A DNA stretch of 64,000 nt, from the NCBI GenBank assembly GCA_945910005.1, contig OX246749.1, forward strand, positions 29,715,018 through 29,779,017, written 5' to 3'. Each line of letters opens with the position of its first letter. Positions within the stretch are counted from its first letter, which is position 1. The notes beneath the pieces are model-generated. The model worked only from the letters and a program-made list of their open reading frames with translations, was not told the origin of the DNA and did no database searches. Both the position numbers and the translations under genes were made by a program. Below are positions 43,021 to 55,265 of this stretch, piece by piece. The DNA comes from Isoperla grammatica. Its lineage: Eukaryota; Arthropoda; Insecta; Plecoptera; Perlodidae.

Positions 43021-43434
43021 TTAGGTCCAAAACACTCCCTCGTCTTCAGGGTGGATCCCATAAGTAAGTGTGTAGCTAGCAGCCTCTCTCAGGTATTTGT
43101 GCCTGTAGTGGGTTTCCTGTAGGGATGGTGAAATCTCGACGTGAAGAAGTGTCTCATCGATCTCCCTCATTCCGACTAGTGCATCAATGTGAGTATGTAG
43201 ACACATTAAGTCAAAGAATTTATGAATTCGAATTGACGTCTCTAGAGGACCACAGCCCTAGACGTAACATTCGTGCCAAGATGAATAACTGTTTTCTTGA
43301 TACAGGCAAAGAAGTAAGTATGGGTCCTGCCTCGTCAACCCAACGAAATGGCTCGGCAGACCCTGATTCAGAGCCGTCTTTCCATGGGCTACCAGAGCCA
43401 TACACTAGAAACGAAGAAGAACTCAGCTCATAAA
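43021..43434 (-). pseudogene. Array family A, copy 4
   Basis: A 4-bp-class deletion near 43245 breaks the LWWPSRETS region, and the start region is altered near 43405-43430. Confidence 0.7.
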
Positions 43435-43454
43435 TGACAAGAAGCAGTGATAGT

Positions 43455-43590
43455 GGGTTTTTACATAATATTTTCGGTGTTTCTTATTGTCATGGCAACC
43501 ATGTACTGATCGACAATACCTGTTAGAATTTTTTTTTCTAAAAGTTCTTCGATCGTTACCTTAACATATTCTAAAGGAGCTGTTTCAGGG
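43455..43590 (-). CDS. Exon-like open segment upstream of family A
   Basis: In this copy the minus strand is open for about 43 codons with a coding-like amphipathic sequence: APLEYVKVTIEELLEKKIL, then VDQYMVAMTIRNTENI. It ends at an AT^GTAAAA donor-like site. A 3' splice-like TTTATCAG lies about 50 bp on, and the family A frame follows in phase. Other copies have a stop or a one-base change in the A run. Confidence 0.4.
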
Positions 43591-44253
43591 AACGTTTTTT
43601 AGAGATAAAGATATAAAAAGAACAACTTGATACTTACAATTGATGTCTTGTATGTAGATCTAGACAGTATAACAGGCTTGCTTCAACTCAAAAACACAGG
43701 TGGTGCTGAATATCAGGCAGGTAGTTGAGTCACACAACGACTGATGATGTAGCTTAGCGACGTTGTTTATTTAAACCCAATACAATTGAGCAATGAAAAA
43801 ACTTTAATTGATTACATGGCACAACCTTCTTTTATTAGTGAAAAAACTGCAATCCAGTGTACTACATGTGTGGTTTCTGTAACAGGAAAAAACTGCAGAC
43901 CACTGCAAGCGCTGTTTGTAATCATTAATCGCAATGTCCTTCCTGTCTAGAACTGCATAGGGGGCAAATAATTTTTAATTGAAGTAAAAACTAACTAGCT
44001 TCAAGCAGTTACTACATCCATATACTAGATATTGTGCTGATCAAGAAGTTGTGGTTAGGATAAGGAAAATGATTACAGAATGTTTATTTCAATCAAGTGT
44101 TTATTAGTAATGTTTTTTTGATATAGGAGAAACATGTAGTACATATTAGGTACATTATTGAATTCACAATTTTCATTGATACTTGCGTAGACTTTCAGTA
44201 GCACATTCTTCAGAAATGACCACATCTTGCATTTATTTTTACGTTGTATGTAT

Positions 44254-44753
44254 TGTTTACAAAAACATCAAAGGATTAAAAAAGCATTCGTCGTAATCTC
44301 CAACATGGCAACATTCTCGCCAATCTTGTGCTCTCCATAGAGGTTTCAGGCATGAATCACACCAATGAGAATGATCTGTACAAAATCAATAAAATCACTG
44401 TCATCGAGCATGCGATAATTTTCGCAACAATACACGAACCCGTAACAAGCTGGTCCTTTGAAGTTTGGCGCACAAGACATGCATGGATTCATTACACCTC
44501 CATTGTACTCAATATATTCTAGAAAAGCACAATTATATTCGTAGAATGCAAAATTGTACATTGAATCGTTAAGCATTTCTATGATTTCAGGGAAGCGTAA
44601 TTGTGATATTGTATCCAGATCGACTTCTATTACTGCTAAATCCATTATAATAAGATCTTCTTGCAAATCAAAATTGTCGTCAATGACAAAGTGATCAACG
44701 TGCGGTAATTCACCAGCATCGTCACGATTAATAACCTCTTTACTGTGACACAT
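44254..44753 (-). pseudogene. Array family B, copy 3, truncated by a 1-bp deletion
   Basis: ATGATCTGTACAA replaces ATGATCTTGTACAA near 44376. The frame leaves the HWCDSC segment and stops after 135 codons. Confidence 0.7.
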
Positions 44754-44845
44754 GGTGGAGCTTTCTTCTCTATGTGCAGCGAATAGGTAGCGTTACGACC
44801 AACTTCCTCTCTGAATGCCTGCATTGCACTTATATAATGTTCCAT
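44645..44845 (-). CDS. Array family C, copy 4
   Basis: As in copy 3: it abuts the family D stop and overlaps family B. Confidence 0.3.
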   Translation of the reverse strand: MEHYISAMQAFREEVGRNATYSLHIEKKAPPCVTVKRLLIVTMLVNYRTLITLSLTTILICKKILL

Positions 44846-45100
44846 TTAGGTTCCAAGACATAACAGATCACATGACTTAAGGGTTAGCAGCTGTAGGTGC
44901 GAGCATTGATAAGGAATAGGCTTCTTACAAGTTCGCTTTACATCATTAAAACAAATAAATTTGAACTGATGGTGAACCCACAGGTGGTCAAAAAAATATC
45001 GTTGTTGATATACCAGAGAAAAAGTTGAAACTATAGTGACGTCCAGCAGCTTAATGTTTGTGACCTCACCTGTAAGAAGCCTATAGAGTGTTGAAAACAT
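44846..45100 (-). CDS. Array family D, copy 4 (84 codons)
   Basis: Intact frame; donor-like ACAG^GTGAGG present. Confidence 0.3.
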   Translation of the reverse strand: MFSTLYRLLTGEVTNIKLLDVTIVSTFSLVYQQRYFFDHLWVHHQFKFICFNDVKRTCKKPIPYQCSHLQLLTLKSCDLLCLGT

Positions 45101-45279
45101 GGATGGTAAAAAAATACTTCTTTATAATATATTTTTTTAAATGAAATTAGAATCATGTACAAATGAATTTAATTTAAAGCGACTGTTAAATAAAAGTTTG
45201 TAGAGTTTAAAAATTAAAAATGGAATTTTTATAAATGAAATAAGAAAGAATAGTAAAAAAAGGCGACGGATTACCGGTT

Positions 45280-45730
45280 TTAGGGCTCTTCACCCTCCTC
45301 CTCCTCCTCATTTCCAGAGTCTGCTTCATCTTCGGGGACATCCCAATCCTCAATGTCAGGTAAGGCAGGCCATGGAACCTCTACCGCATCATCATGTTCC
45401 ATGATTGGGTCTTCAGATTCTACCTCGAACTGGTGTGTTTGCACCTCCTGACCATACCACTGGGTAATAAGGGTTCGCATCCTCGCGAGGTCGTCAGCAT
45501 ATCCCCTGATGCACGCCTTCACCTCAGGGCACTCGAGATTGCCCCTAAACCAGTATTCCGTCACTTTTTTCTTATTTATTGTCCAATAATAAATTCTGGA
45601 CAGCGCCCACAACGGCCTATAGTCAGTAAAAAGATTCATTTTCTGTTGCAGGCGTTGAACTAAATCACGAAGTAAACACTGGTTGACCAATTTGACTACT
45701 AACGTTTCCTTCCTAGGGTATTAACAAGGA
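45280..45730 (-). pseudogene. Array family E, copy 4
   Basis: The C-terminal 136 codons are open (45280-45690). The first codons are out of frame after a base loss near 45720 (TATTAACAAGG for TATTTAAACAAG). Confidence 0.6.
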
Positions 45731-45749
45731 CATGCAAGGATTTTTTCAA

Positions 45750-46680
45750 TACCTGATCCTTAATACCTGTTAGAATTTTTTCTAAAAGTTCCTCGATCGT
45801 TTCCTTAACAAATTCTAAAGGAGCTGTTCCCGCTTGAGGAGTAGTAATAATATGGCAACATATCTGGTTCCTTTCGTACTAAATCTAGTAAACTCGCGGG
45901 AAAAGGAATTGATTAGTGAAAAACGAGGGGAGGAGGAGGAGGTAGATTGCGATTCGCCTGCAAACTTTTCCATGTTCTGGAAATAAGAGCGTAACATGAT
46001 AAAAAAGTGTACGTTTTTAAGAGAGAAAGATAGAAAAAGAACAACTGAATACTTACAATAATGTCTTGTATGTAGATCTCGACTCGATAAGCGGCTTGCT
46101 TCAAGTCAAAGACGTATCTGGTGCTGAATGTCCGGCAGGAAGTAGAGTCGAACCTCGACTGATGATGTAGCGTAGCGACGCAGTTACTTTACACCCAAAA
46201 CAATTGCGCAATGAAAAACTGCATTTAATTCAATATCACAAACTTCTTTAATTAGTGAAAACTGCAGTGCAACGTACTGCATGTGTGGTTTCCGTTATAG
46301 GAAAAACCGCAGTCCACTGCAAGCGCTGTTTCAGATCATTAACCGCAATTTCTTTCCTGTCCGGAACTGTATAGGAGGTAAATAAATGTTAATTGAGGTA
46401 AAGCCTAACTTCCTTCAATTACCACATGCATATACATTTTAAAGATGTCGTGTTGATTAGGAAGTTGTGGTTAGGATAAGAAAAATAATTACAAAATGAA
46501 TTTTGCAATTAAGTGTTTATGAATAAAGTTTTATAGATATTGGGAAACATGTAGTACATAGTAGGTACATTATTGAATTCAAAATTTTCATTGAAACTTC
46601 TGTAGACTTTCAGAAGCACATTTTTCAGTGATTTCCGCATCTTGCATTAATTGTCTTTTTGTGTTTTGCTTTTGTTACTT
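45750..46680 (-). other. Diverged A/B interval with preserved exon and intron (45977-46056)
   Basis: This interval is more diverged from the others than they are from each other. On the minus strand an open stretch (46057 to about 46185) reads FDLKQAAYRVEIYIQDII, then a canonical 80-bp intron (GTAAGTATTC ... pyrimidine-rich ... TTATTTCCAG, 46056-45977). The frame goes on in phase with NMEKFAGESQSTSSSS to a stop near 45815. A second frame below it reads APLEFVKETIEELLEKIL. Elsewhere the same first exon contains a stop and the second exon is deleted. Confidence 0.55.
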
Positions 46681-46689
46681 TGTTTGTAT

Positions 46690-47189
46690 TGTTTACACAA
46701 ACATCAAAGGATTAAAACAGCATTCGTCGAAATCTCCAACATGGCAACATTCTCGCCAATCTTGTGCTGTCCATAGAGGTTTCAGGCATGAATCACACCA
46801 ATGAGAATGATCTGTACAAAATCCATAATATCACTGTCATAGAGCATGCGATAGTTTTCGCAACAATACACGAGCCCGTAACAAGCTGGGCCTTTAAAGT
46901 TTGGCGCACAAGACATGCATAGATTCATAACACCTCCATTGTACTCAATATATTCTAGAAAAGCACAATTATATTCGTAGAATGCAAAATTGTAAATTGA
47001 ATCGTTAAGCACTTCTATGAATTCAGGGAAGCGTAATTGTGATATGGTATCCACATCGACTTCTATTACTGCTAAGACCATTATATTAAGATCTTCTTGC
47101 AAATCAAAATTGTCGTCAATGACAAAGTGATCAACGTGTGGTAATTCACCAGCATTGTCACGATTAATAACCTCTTTACTGAGACGCAC
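46690..47189 (-). pseudogene. Array family B, copy 4, same 1-bp deletion
   Basis: 135 codons open (46782-47189). It shares the ATGATCTGTACAA deletion, near 46808. The start codon context is changed to ACG in one upstream position, but the ATG-equivalent frame is kept. Confidence 0.65.
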
Positions 47190-47281
47190 GGTGGAGCTTT
47201 CTTCTCTATGTGCAGCGAATGTGTAGCGTTACGACCAACTTCCTCTCTGAATGCTTGCATTGCACTTACATAGTGATCCAT
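47081..47281 (-). CDS. Array family C, copy 5
   Basis: 66 codons, overlapping family B as in other copies. Confidence 0.3.
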   Translation of the reverse strand: MDHYVSAMQAFREEVGRNATHSLHIEKKAPPCVSVKRLLIVTMLVNYHTLITLSLTTILICKKILI

Positions 47282-47535
47282 TTAGGTTCCAGGACATAAC
47301 AGATCACGTGACTTAAAGGGCTAGCAGCTGTTGATTTGGTTAGGAATAGGCTTCTTACAAGTTCACGTTACATCAATATCATTAAAACAAATGAATTTGA
47401 ACTGATGGTGAGCCCACAGGTTGTCAACAAAATAACGTTGTTGATATACCAGAGAAAAAGTTGAAACTATGGTGACGTCCAGCAGCTTAATGTTTGTGAC
47501 CTCACCTGTAAGAAGCCTATAGAGTGTTGAAAACA
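47282..47535 (-). pseudogene. Array family D, copy 5
   Basis: A short deletion and a CATCAATAT duplication around 47330-47375 break the frame. Start and donor-like site are kept. Confidence 0.4.
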
Positions 47536-47709
47536 TGGATGATAAAAAAATACTTCTTTATAATATATTTTCTTTAATTAAATTAGAATCATGTACAAAT
47601 GAATTTAATTTAAAGCGACTGTTAAATAAAAGTTTGTAGAATTTAAAAATTAAAAATGGAATTTTTATAAATGAAATAAGAAAGAATAGTAAAAAAAGGC
47701 GACGGAATA

Positions 47710-48171
47710 CCGGTTTTAGGCCTCTTCACCCTCGTCCTCCTCAATCTCAGAGTCTGCTTCATCTTCGGGGACATTCCAATCCTCAATGTTAGGTGGCAGG
47801 CCATGGAACCTGTACCTCATCATCATGTTCCATGATTGGGTCTTCAGATTCTACCTCGAACTGGTGTGTTTGCACGTCCTGACCATACCACTGGGTAAAG
47901 AGGGTTCGCATCCTCGCGAGGTCGTCATATCAGCATTTCCCCTGATGCTCTCTATCACCTCAGGGCACTCGAGATTGCCCCTAAACCAGTATTCCGTCAC
48001 TTTTTTCTTATTTATTGTCCAATAATAAATTCTAGACAACGCCCACAACGTCCTATCGCCAGTAAAAAGATTCATTTTCTGTTGCAGGCGTTGAACTAAA
48101 TCATAAAGTAAACACTGGTTGACCAATTTGACTACTAACGTTTCCTTCCTAGGGTATTTAAACAAGAACAT
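47710..48171 (-). pseudogene. Array family E, copy 5
   Basis: The N-terminal 90 codons are open. An insertion near 47930 (TCATATCAGCATTT) and later changes shift the frame before the acidic tail. Confidence 0.6.
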
Positions 48172-51100
48172 GCAAGGATTTTTTCAGAGTTATAAAATCA
48201 ATTCCTTCTTATGTTTCCCTGCGATCTAATAAATTGAAAGTTGTAAAAATGTAACACTAATTTCCTTGCAATAAACATTGTATATATGTGTTATCAAGTC
48301 TCAACTCGCTCTATTAACCACAATTTCCTTCCTGTGCGAAACTGCATAGGAGGTAAATAAAATTTAATTGTAGTAAAACCTAACTAGCTTCAATCAATTA
48401 CCACATGCATATGCAAGATATTGTGTTGATCAGTGGTTAATTTGGGGGCGGACGCGTCCGCCCACTCATTTTTTGCGGGAGGACGCGTCCGCCCACTTAC
48501 TTTTCCGTCCATCACATAACCATAATGTAAAAGCCCTTTACAGCGAGCCTAGGCTCTTTGGGGGCTAGTCTCCAATATGTATTTGTTAAGGTGAATCTAA
48601 CCCCCCTGAAAAAACACTTTTGCTAGGAATTACTTGTAAATGTGTATGTGTGACGTCTGAAGTGTTCCCCTCCTCCCCTCCACTTCCGTAACTCCGACCG
48701 ACCTCCGCGGCCCGCGCGCTTCGTTCTGATTTCAGTCGAGCGCTGGCTCTGGTCAAAGCAAGGTCACGCCTGGCAAGGCGCCGCTCCGCTTACTGGGTGT
48801 CATGTTTCCCCCCAATACTTGCATTAAATCCGTACATTTGCGTTCTCAACTACTGCTGAGCGGTGCTAGGACACAAGGAGACAATTTCTTTGCGCAAATT
48901 ACCTGTCTAGACCCGTCAAGTAGTTACGGCTGGACTGCGACACGAGCAAACTGGTGCGCTTTACATCCGTGTACGTAAATCACCAACACTCGAAAAGTTT
49001 TTTTTACGTAGGCTTGAGACTGCAAGCATTTTGGGAAGATAAGGGTCGAGCGCATGATATGCACTTTATTTCTTGAAAGTGACTCTTTTCATAATTAAGT
49101 AAAGGAATAGTAAAAACAGCATATACTCAAGTGCCTTTTCACCGGGACACGAAAAAATTCATTAAAAAAACTGGTCACATAATTGTGTTTCAAAATTGTA
49201 TTTCATCATTCCTAAGATAGCAACCTATAGCATACTACATTTTCGTGTACTTGACAAATATGGTCTAGAGGTTGAATTACATGAACGTAAAGACTTTTAA
49301 AGCTATCGGTACACGTAAAAAATAAAAGTGTAATTTTTTAAAACCACTTTTTGCAGATATAATATCAATGTTCATCAACCTTCATCAAAAAAACTTAATT
49401 TAAAAATGTTAAGTTACCTAGATACCTTCACCTTAAATGTAAAAAATAAATAAACTACTTTCCATTGTAAAAAAAAAGTCTTGGGTAAATAATTGAAAAG
49501 TCAATACAAAATTAAAACGATATTGTACTCGACTGTAATAATACGCCGACTCTCCTTTGTGTCACTCTGCCGCCGCATAGTGTATGCCTGCTCTTGTTTC
49601 ACGGCCCTTGTTGAGTGGTAGGGCCGTAGGGGAGGGGGTCGCAACAATCTTGCTGATGTAAAAAAAAAAAAAAAAAAACGTGAACGCTCTTTCTCTTCCC
49701 CCACCCCCCCGCGAAGACAAATATCAGGCGTCCGCCCACTTATTATTTTACAAATTAACCACTGGTGTTGATTAAGAAGTTGTGGTTAGGATAAGAAAAA
49801 TGATTACAAAATGTATATTTCAATTAAGTGATTATTAATAAATCATTCGCAGATATTACCAAACATGAGAATATTATTATTTATAATTCCATCAAGTCCT
49901 AGACCGTACTTATCCAAAAGATAAAAAATTGGCCGCTATCACTTACGATTATTCCTTCCGTATTAACGCTTCCTGTTACATTGTTACATTTAACATTGAA
50001 AACAAATAACACAGAGCGAGTACCAAAATTTCAATCAAAGTAAAATACACATTATACCATTAATCTTAAAATGGGGAATTTTTTAGGAACAACATTGCAA
50101 TCAAAGTACGTACTAAAAAACAATTTCTCCAACCAATGAGCTTTTCTCAATAAAGTTACACAAAGACTAAGAGTCAAACCCCTCGTCACGGTCGAACCCC
50201 GCGTCGAACCGAGGACCTCTAGATACGGAATCTAGCCAAGGACCAAGCACCAGGAGTAACGTCCGGAGAGTCGAACCCTACAACGTCTCAGTAGCGGAAA
50301 CGTTATCGGAGTCTGCGCTATTTCCTTATGTTTTCAGTATTCATGCAGCTATTAAGAGCGTTCTAATTTAACATAGAGAATAAATAACCTTCACATAAAA
50401 ACGAACCAAGGGCCTCGCGCCAAGAACAGACTACGTACTAAGGTAAGCACGGACCTCATAAACAAGATGCATTCTAGTGGTATGAAAAGGAACTAAGCAC
50501 CCTGTGATTGCAACTCACTGGAAAGTAGACTACATTTCTCTAACCCAGGAGCTATTCTCAATAAAGCTATACAAATACGAAGAGTCGGGCCCCTCGTCAC
50601 GGTCGAACCTAGGACCTCTACGTAGGGGATCGAACCAAGGACCTATTTACTTATTCGTACTAAACTACGTACGATGATAAGACGACGATGTGGTCAACGG
50701 AACTCGGCCGGATGTGGTCAGACACAGCTCTACCATTGATTTATAAGCTATTCTATTATTTATACTCAATTTACTAATTATTTTTTAAAAAGTAAACTAT
50801 TGGAAATATATAAACCAAAAGTTGATGACAACCGCGGCAAATAAATTCTCTTTCATAATATAACATCAACTTTCTACCAAATCTCTTTGATTCGACGTAA
50901 TCGCTCACCTGCTTAAGCTGTCCAATAACTACTCCTCTCCTTTCTACATTTCCTAGGCAATTGCAAGCATTTAAAGAAGGTAAAATACATAACCAAATAA
51001 TATAAAATGGACACAATTTTCTTGGCACTGTGGTTTGATAGAGCATGTTCTCAGACAGTTCCAATTTGTAACAAAACAATATAATGGGTTAGGGCCTACC

Positions 51101-51971
51101 AGTATGTGTAATACAGCGGGGCCTAATAGTATTTTAAAACAAAAAGTAATTTTTGGAAATTCCATTCCTTTTGTCTTTTTTTAAATTGCATTTGTTCAAC
51201 TTGCAACAAAAAGTTCCGTTTTATAGGCTACTAAAAATAAAACTAATTAATTCTATAGGCTACAAGAACTGAAATTTTGTACATATATTTTTTTTCAAAC
51301 TTAAAAAAAATGTAGGCCGTATATTGATGTGACCATTAATATTTTTAGCATACACCCCTACCTAAGAAGTAGTTATTTGATAGTCAGCCTCAAATGAACG
51401 TTTGCCCAGTGCTCAAGGCTGCTCAGGGCTGCTCAAGGCTGCTGGTCACCAGAGGGGAGTATCTTCTCTAACAGAGCTACTATTTTGTTATTTTGCTCTA
51501 ATCTCTCACAGTGACGGGCAGCCTTGTTTGCTTCCATTCTGTCGAACATCTCTTGTTGACTCAACTTCCGTTTGTTACCTCGATTATTATTCCGTGAAAC
51601 TTATACCATGACATAACATAAATTATACTTTCGTAAATTGGCATCCTAACGTTTTGGGGATTAATGTTTTGGATACAGATTATTTGTATTTCATTCAATG
51701 TGTGTCATAACATTGTCAGTGTTCAGTCATAACAGTGATTTACAAATGAGAGCAATAAATACAGGTTAGTCCCTCAATCTTGTATTCATATTAGTTGGTA
51801 ATTGGTACTACTAATGACTGATGTACAAGTTTTGGCTACAGTATTAGTGTTAAAATATTTTTAATAAAATAAAATATTATGCCAATAACGTATAAATTAG
51901 TTTTGACGTTTGGATCTAAACCCTCAAACCACATGTTTTCAGACAACTTGTTGCTCGTATTTCACAGGTGT
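48172..51971 (-). repeat. Array block C, unit 4, with hAT insertion
   Basis: Same block as units 1-2, interrupted at 48431-49764. Confidence 0.75.
48431..49764. mobile_element. Non-autonomous hAT element, 8-bp TSD
   Basis: Ends CAGTGGTTAATTTG / CAAATTAACCACTG are inverted repeats. Flanks GTGTTGAT at 48423-48430 and 49765-49772 are the 8-bp duplication. The other units read GTGTTGATTA without an insert. Subterminal GGGCGGACGCGTCCGCCCAC palindromes sit near both ends. There is no transposase frame. Confidence 0.93.
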
Positions 51972-53384
51972 TGTAACGGAACTCCCGCCTTTTCGACCCC
52001 CGGGTAGTGTCTAGGGGAGATAAATGACCAAACTCGTAACTAGTAAAGAGGGTATAAGAGCAGGATGGACGATACAAGAACGCTGTCCGCTAGTCGTAGT
52101 CAGTAGCGTGTACACGAGCACGGTTCACTTTGCGGCACTCCCGTTAAGGACGGCTAGTGATCGGCAATACTCGTGGGTAAGTGTAAGTGTGAAGTGTATT
52201 GCTACGGGACGCGCATACGACAAGGGAAGTAATATTGTAGGAGACTGACGAAAACTCTTTCGGTTGTTTTATGCTAAACTTTACTTGACAAGAAAAGACT
52301 TTAAAAAAACATAGAGCACATATTTTGTTTCTCGGTGACTGAAGGAAACGAGAAACAGATACCACGAGTATAATTCTAACGAAAATTTGCCTAGTCCAAG
52401 CGACTTATTAAAAACAATTAAACAGGAACAAATACCATGGTAAAACTGGGAGTTGGCAATATGACAGTATTCTGAGTGTTGGCTCAACGCGAATTTAACA
52501 GGCCCCTATACGGGCTCTCTGTGCATGCGAGCTTTACGGCAGGCTATGTTACAACGATGAGTTGTTCAAGCCGCCGGTCTTCGCAGCTCGGGCTTCACGG
52601 TACCCCAATGCTCCCGTGGAGAGCTGCAGAGCTGACACTGCGTTAGGCTAGTGTGTTGCTGCTATTCCGGTGGGAGTCCTACACAAGGTAGGAGCGGGAA
52701 GCTCTGCTTGTGCTTGAACGACTTGTCGCTGGGGAGGTACCCGTGGAACTGTAAAACTTGGGCAGCGACGTGCGTATACATAGGCGCGCCTAGCCTCCCT
52801 TCGAAGCTCGAGGCCGAAGGGGTGCCGAGGATACCCGAGCGGGTTCGGAAATCGAGGGGTGGGAGCGGACGCGCATGCGCGTAGCAACCTCTCGCGTCGT
52901 CTGCTAGAATTGTACGTCGAGTCGTGATTTGCCAGTATTGCCAACTTCCACACATACACACTGAGACAGTATTGCCAACTTTACAACACAAACACATTAA
53001 CCACCCCGGAGAAGGGGATAAAAGTATCTGACACTAAGGGGAAACGCCCCTACGCCTTGCGCCTGACTGGCGCTAAGCTGAGCCTATGGCTACATGGGTC
53101 TTCGATGCAAACAAAATCTACATATAAACTACACTAACACAAAATACCATACAGTCTAGTACAAAAATATAATCTATTACCTTAAAGTTAAAATGTGGTC
53201 GGAAAAGTTACACAAGACAAATATTATTTGATAAAATCACACTCAACACTATAAAACAATCCCAAAACAAACAAAGAAAAGCAATCTTGGGAACAGGTGG
53301 ATGCCGTGCTGGCATCTGTGTCTCAAACATGGTATTACATTTTGGCGCTTCATTCAAACCTGAGGTAGGGGCTTATCCCCTACA
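51972..53384 (-). mobile_element. Gypsy-type LTR, unit 4
   Basis: Same termini as units 1 and 2, about 1.41 kb, with a single copy of the 79-bp repeat. Confidence 0.65.
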
Positions 53385-53572
53385 ATACCCCCCCAAAAGA
53401 AAGTTCTTTGGGCATTAAAAGCCGAAGGCTTGCATTGCGCAAAGAATTTCTCCAATAAGAAGTTCATCTAAAAATAGTAAGATTAATAAAACGTTACAAA
53501 ATATCAAAACAAAAATTAACTTAAACGTATGCCCACTGCATGGTATTTAGACAATGTGGGGGGATCCCAGGA

Positions 53573-54196
53573 TCAGTCGAGTCTGGCGCGCTTCATTGTC
53601 TCCTCGTAGTCGGCCGTGAAGTAACCTCGGCTGCCGTCGGTCACTGGTTCGCCAGGCGCAGGGTTCTTCTCGAGGCGTCGACGGCATCGGTTTTCACGGC
53701 GCTTGGAGTTCTGCTTTGCTTTTCGAGCACGCCGCTGCAGTTCCCGCCGGTCGTCCTTGCTGTTGAACGGGTTGTCGACTGCCTTGACGGGTGCCTGCTC
53801 CTTGGGGCAAGCAAGTGGACGCGGCTCGGGGGACGGGGTTCTGTAGGGGTCGGGAGTCTTCGGAATGTCCTCCCGACGAGGTGGTTCGAACTCTGCTCCG
53901 ATGTGGGGTTTCATAACAGGTTTTTTTGCGCGTACGTAGCGGAGGCCATCTTCTGCTGCCGTAGTGGATCCCGCCCTTGATCGATAAGGGCCGTTCTCGT
54001 ACAAGCCTCTGGGACCCTCTTCGGTGCCTTTGGGGATTCCATGAAGCTCTTCATTAGAATGTCCTTTGCCCTTGACCTTGGGGGTGGTGTAACCGTTGCG
54101 GCGTTTCTCAGGCGCAATTCGAAGGAGGAAGTTGTTGTCTTTCTTCTGCTTATCGCGGGCCTGCGCTCATCCCCTTACGTTGCTAAAAACTGCGCC
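53573..54196 (-). pseudogene. ORF3, unit 4, frameshifted
   Basis: A GTTTTTTTGCG replacement near 53930 breaks the frame. N- and C-terminal parts are otherwise conserved. Confidence 0.6.
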
Positions 54197-54242
54197 ATTT
54201 AAGCTGCAAAGAACGGAGGACACAGATAAATGGTATCCCTTT

Positions 54243-54690
54243 TCATCTTTGATATGCGCTTAACCACTCGTGCGGCCGGGTACTGCGAAAAGGTCGCGTC
54301 ATTCGGGGAGGAGGGGAAGGTGGAATCAGAGGGTTCTCCGGGAAGTCGAGCGTCTCTTCATCGGTTAACTCAGGTTCTTCTTCCGATAAGGAATCAGGTT
54401 CGAGGCCTTCTTCTGCTCCCCCCGGAGAAGCGTCCGTAGTCCAGTCTGGTGGGGCGTGGTACGTCCGTAGCTGGTCAATGTTGCGTTTTCCTGCCGCATT
54501 ACCATCCATATTTTCCAGCTCATAGACATTGTCGGATATACTTCGGCCAAGTTTGAACGGCCCTTCAAACTTGGGATTTAGCGAGCTGGTGATGCCTCTG
54601 CTGGCATCGCTCAGTATGTTTGTTTTTCGCCACACTAGATCTCCAATTTTGAACGGCGAGGGTCTCCTTAAGAGGAATCGTATCCGTTAG
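54243..54690 (-). pseudogene. Gypsy integrase C-terminal end, unit 4, best copy
   Basis: Uninterrupted from SPFKIGDLVWRK through PKFEGPFKLGRSISDNVYEL and RTYHAPPDW to an acidic/Pro-rich tail ending near 54243 (130 codons from the first ATG-like start). It is 5'-truncated: no catalytic core exists upstream, only array sequence. It shows the empty site for family R copies 3 and 5. Confidence 0.7.
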
Positions 54691-54836
54691 GTAGGAAGTC
54701 ATTGTTATCAAGTCGTCGGCGTTTATTAAAAACAACATTGAAGGTTTTTGTTTCCGGCTTAGAATTATAAATAAAATTTAAAAATGGTAAAATTAACTTA
54801 TTCCTTTACTTTAGACTTATGTATTTGATAATTTTG

Positions 54837-55265
54837 TTAGGTCCAAAACACTCCCTCATCTTCAGGGTGGATCCCATAACTTAGTGTGTTGCTAGCAGCC
54901 TCTCTCAGGTATTTGTGCCTGTAGTGGGTTTCCTGTAGGGATGGTGAAATCTCGCCGTGAAGAAGTGTCTCATCGATCTCCCTCATTCCGACTAGTGCAT
55001 CAATGTGAGTATGTAAACACACTAAGTCAAAGAATTTATGAAATCGAATCGACGTCTCTCTAGACGGCCACCACAGCCCTAGACGTAACATTCGTGCCAA
55101 GATAAATAGCTGTTTTCTTGATACAGGCATAGCAGTAAGTATGGGTCCTGCCTCGTCAACCCAACGAAATGGCTCGGCAGACCCTGATTCAGAGCCGTCT
55201 TTCCATGGGCTACCAGACCCATTCAGTGGAAACGAAGAAGAACTCATCGACCTGATAAATGACAA
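54837..55265 (-). CDS. Array family A, copy 5: 142 codons, intact
   Basis: The only copy open from MSFIRSM to GIHPEDEGVFWT. Sequence features: Ser-rich start, FRWVDEAGPIL, a basic/aromatic LRLGLWWPSRETS segment, HIDALVGMREIDETLLHGE and HYRHKYLREAA. No signal peptide or membrane segment. Unrecognised. See the 43.5-kb segment for the likely upstream exon. Confidence 0.45.
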   Translation of the reverse strand: MSFIRSMSSSSFPLNGSGSPWKDGSESGSAEPFRWVDEAGPILTAMPVSRKQLFILARMLRLGLWWPSRETSIRFHKFFDLVCLHTHIDALVGMREIDETLLHGEISPSLQETHYRHKYLREAASNTLSYGIHPEDEGVFWT

